Source of the DNA: Fervidobacterium sp.
GTDB taxonomy: Bacteria > Thermotogota > Thermotogae > Thermotogales > Fervidobacteriaceae
Direction of reading: 5' to 3'
NCBI GenBank assembly: GCA_003522805.1
Contig: DPIB01000156.1
Span: 1-7,810 of the forward strand
Length of the DNA stretch: 7,810 nucleotides
Within the stretch, counting starts at the first letter, position 1. Each line of letters starts with the position of its first letter. The notes under the pieces were generated by a model. It did not search any database. It had not been told where the DNA came from and saw only the letters and a list, made by a program, of their open reading frames with translations. The position numbers were made by a program, and so were the translations under genes. Below are positions 6,749 to 7,810 of this stretch, piece after piece.

Positions 6749-7799
6749 TCTATCACTCTGCCTAAGCTCTGACCATTTGCAAGTTCTTTGGCCAAATTGG
6801 ATATGTTTGCTTGCCAAATCGCATACTGTTCTGGAGTTATCTCTTTCAGTCTTTCATCGAGCTCAAGCAATGAATCGATGCCAAAACCAATATGTATCGC
6901 TCAACAAGTTTGTATATGGCTGCACCCTTCCAAACTATCAACGGAAATCCACTCACGATGTACAATGATGCCTTCTGTGGTGAATTGTACTGTAGGTATT
7001 TACCAGTGGTCCCAGAGGGCTGAGAGATGTCTTCACCGTCCCAGACAAGGCCAAAATGTCCATCTTTTGCAGGAAGTTCATCAGGCGGGAAAGCACCCTT
7101 TGTCTCCAAAATATTTTCCATAGCTGGGCCATCGTAACCTTTGCCATAAAGGCTGAAAACGTATCTATTAGGATTCATCTCTGCTATTTTTTAAAGGAAT
7201 GCTGATTTCTATTTACTTAGATTACCTGCATAGGCTATTTTGAATTTTTCGTTTGGTTTTGGGAAATTTCTTGAGCTAAAGTCTACTTTATCTTTAACCA
7301 AATAATCAAAAAAACCTAGGACATATGTTCTTCCTTTAAATTTTAGTTCATTTTTCAAGAAATCTACCATTTCCTCTGAATGACAAATGGCATGAGTAAA
7401 ATTCGAAAATATCATTTTTTCTCTAGCGGTATCTGCCTTTCTTCCAATTCTTAGACTTTCAATATCATGAATCATGATGATCCTTTTTCCATCTTTGAAT
7501 GCTGACTTGATGAATGGTGATATCAGTACGTCAATCCCCGTACCATTTTGTAAGAATACGTTGCTGTTTTTGAATTTTTTCCTATTTTTGGAAAATACAA
7601 GTCCCAACAATTTTGTCAAAGAAAATACCCGTATGTTTCCATTGGAACTGTCTTTGAACAATTCCACGGGTCTAAAATTTCTTCTTTCAAATATTTCTTC
7701 AACATCCATCTTCGCCTTTGAAACGGCATTGTAGTTTTTCCAGTAGAAGGCAGAAATATAGTAGTTATTTTTTTCCTTTTCATTCTGTGATTTCATCAT
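6730..7799 (-). pseudogene. Broken WbbI-type galactofuranosyltransferase (two stops, one frameshift)
   Basis: Reading the - strand, three pieces join into one protein of about 356 residues. The N-terminal piece (7799-7209) has YYISAFYWKNYNAVSKAK, IIMIHDIESLR, AICHSEEM and FKIAYAGNLSK. It ends at TAG (7211-7209); five codons (KSAFL) later comes TAA (7193-7191), and the same frame then continues with MNPNRYVFSLYG, FPPDELP, HFGLVWDGED, YLQYNSPQKASLYIVSGFPLIVW and AAIYKLVERY. Near 6892-6894 one base is missing. In the shifted frame the protein resumes as GFGIDSLLELDERL, ITPEQYAIWQ and SLGRVIDQIL, to a TAA at 6732-6730. The GLVWDG and Y-N-PxKxSLY region is what I recall of WbbI-like beta-1,6-galactofuranosyltransferases (GT-B fold), which use UDP-Galf; intact glf next door fits. 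Apart from three lesions the coding pattern is clean, so decay is recent, or the stops are sequencing errors or recoded. ATG at 7799 or 7796 may be the start; no ribosome site is visible in the 11 bases left, and the frame stays open to the edge. Confidence 0.87.
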
Positions 7800-7810
7800 T
7801 AATCGGCGAG

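Noticed and set aside
6777..7123. Two short + strand frames after glf (6777-6968 and 6788-7123)
   Set aside because: They are antisense to the galactofuranosyltransferase pseudogene, whose - strand frames carry the recognisable motifs, and they lack good ribosome sites.
6953..7147. A - strand frame of 64 residues
   Set aside because: It is another frame across the GLVWDG part of the pseudogene; the overlapping frame is the one with conserved motifs.
7474..7734. A + strand frame of 86 residues
   Set aside because: Antisense to the well-preserved N-terminal part of the pseudogene; no motif.

Overview
The window suggests an AT-rich bacterium, probably a thermophile. Arginine is written mostly as AGA/AGG, ATA is common, TTG and GTG serve as starts beside strong Shine-Dalgarno sites, and genes are tightly packed. 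This style fits Thermotogales such as Fervidobacterium, but a low-GC thermophilic Firmicute cannot be excluded. The assignment rests on gene style and recalled family resemblance, not on a database search.

Layout: positions 1-950 hold the C-terminal part of urocanate hydratase (HutU, histidine breakdown), cut by the left edge. An unrecognised 274-residue protein follows at 1006-1830, with a perfect 10-bp hairpin inside its coding sequence. Next, at 1877-2656, is a secreted or membrane-anchored TPM-domain (YgcG-type) protein with a glycine-rich tail. A compact run of surface-glycan genes follows: a membrane acyltransferase of the AT3 type (2681-3682), a family-2 glycosyltransferase (3679-4701, overlapping by 4 bp), a divergent GT-A/GT8-like glycosyltransferase (4734-5600) and UDP-galactopyranose mutase (Glf, 5636-6748). 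All of these are on the + strand.

On the - strand, converging on glf and overlapping its 3' end by 19 bp, lies a broken gene (7799-6730). When its reading frame is pieced together it resembles a WbbI-type galactofuranosyltransferase. It carries two in-frame stop codons close together in the middle and one missing base near the 3' end, but is otherwise well preserved. The stretch after glf that looks non-coding is the C-terminal part of this gene.

Working together: Glf makes UDP-galactofuranose, the glycosyltransferases would build an oligosaccharide or polysaccharide, the AT3 protein would acylate it, and the broken - strand gene would have added galactofuranose. The most interesting point is that the mutase is intact while its apparent partner transferase is disrupted. 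Either another enzyme uses the UDP-Galf, or the pathway is starting to decay, or the lesions are sequencing errors or are bypassed. I saw no RNA gene, CRISPR array or insertion sequence, and no convincing intrinsic terminator.
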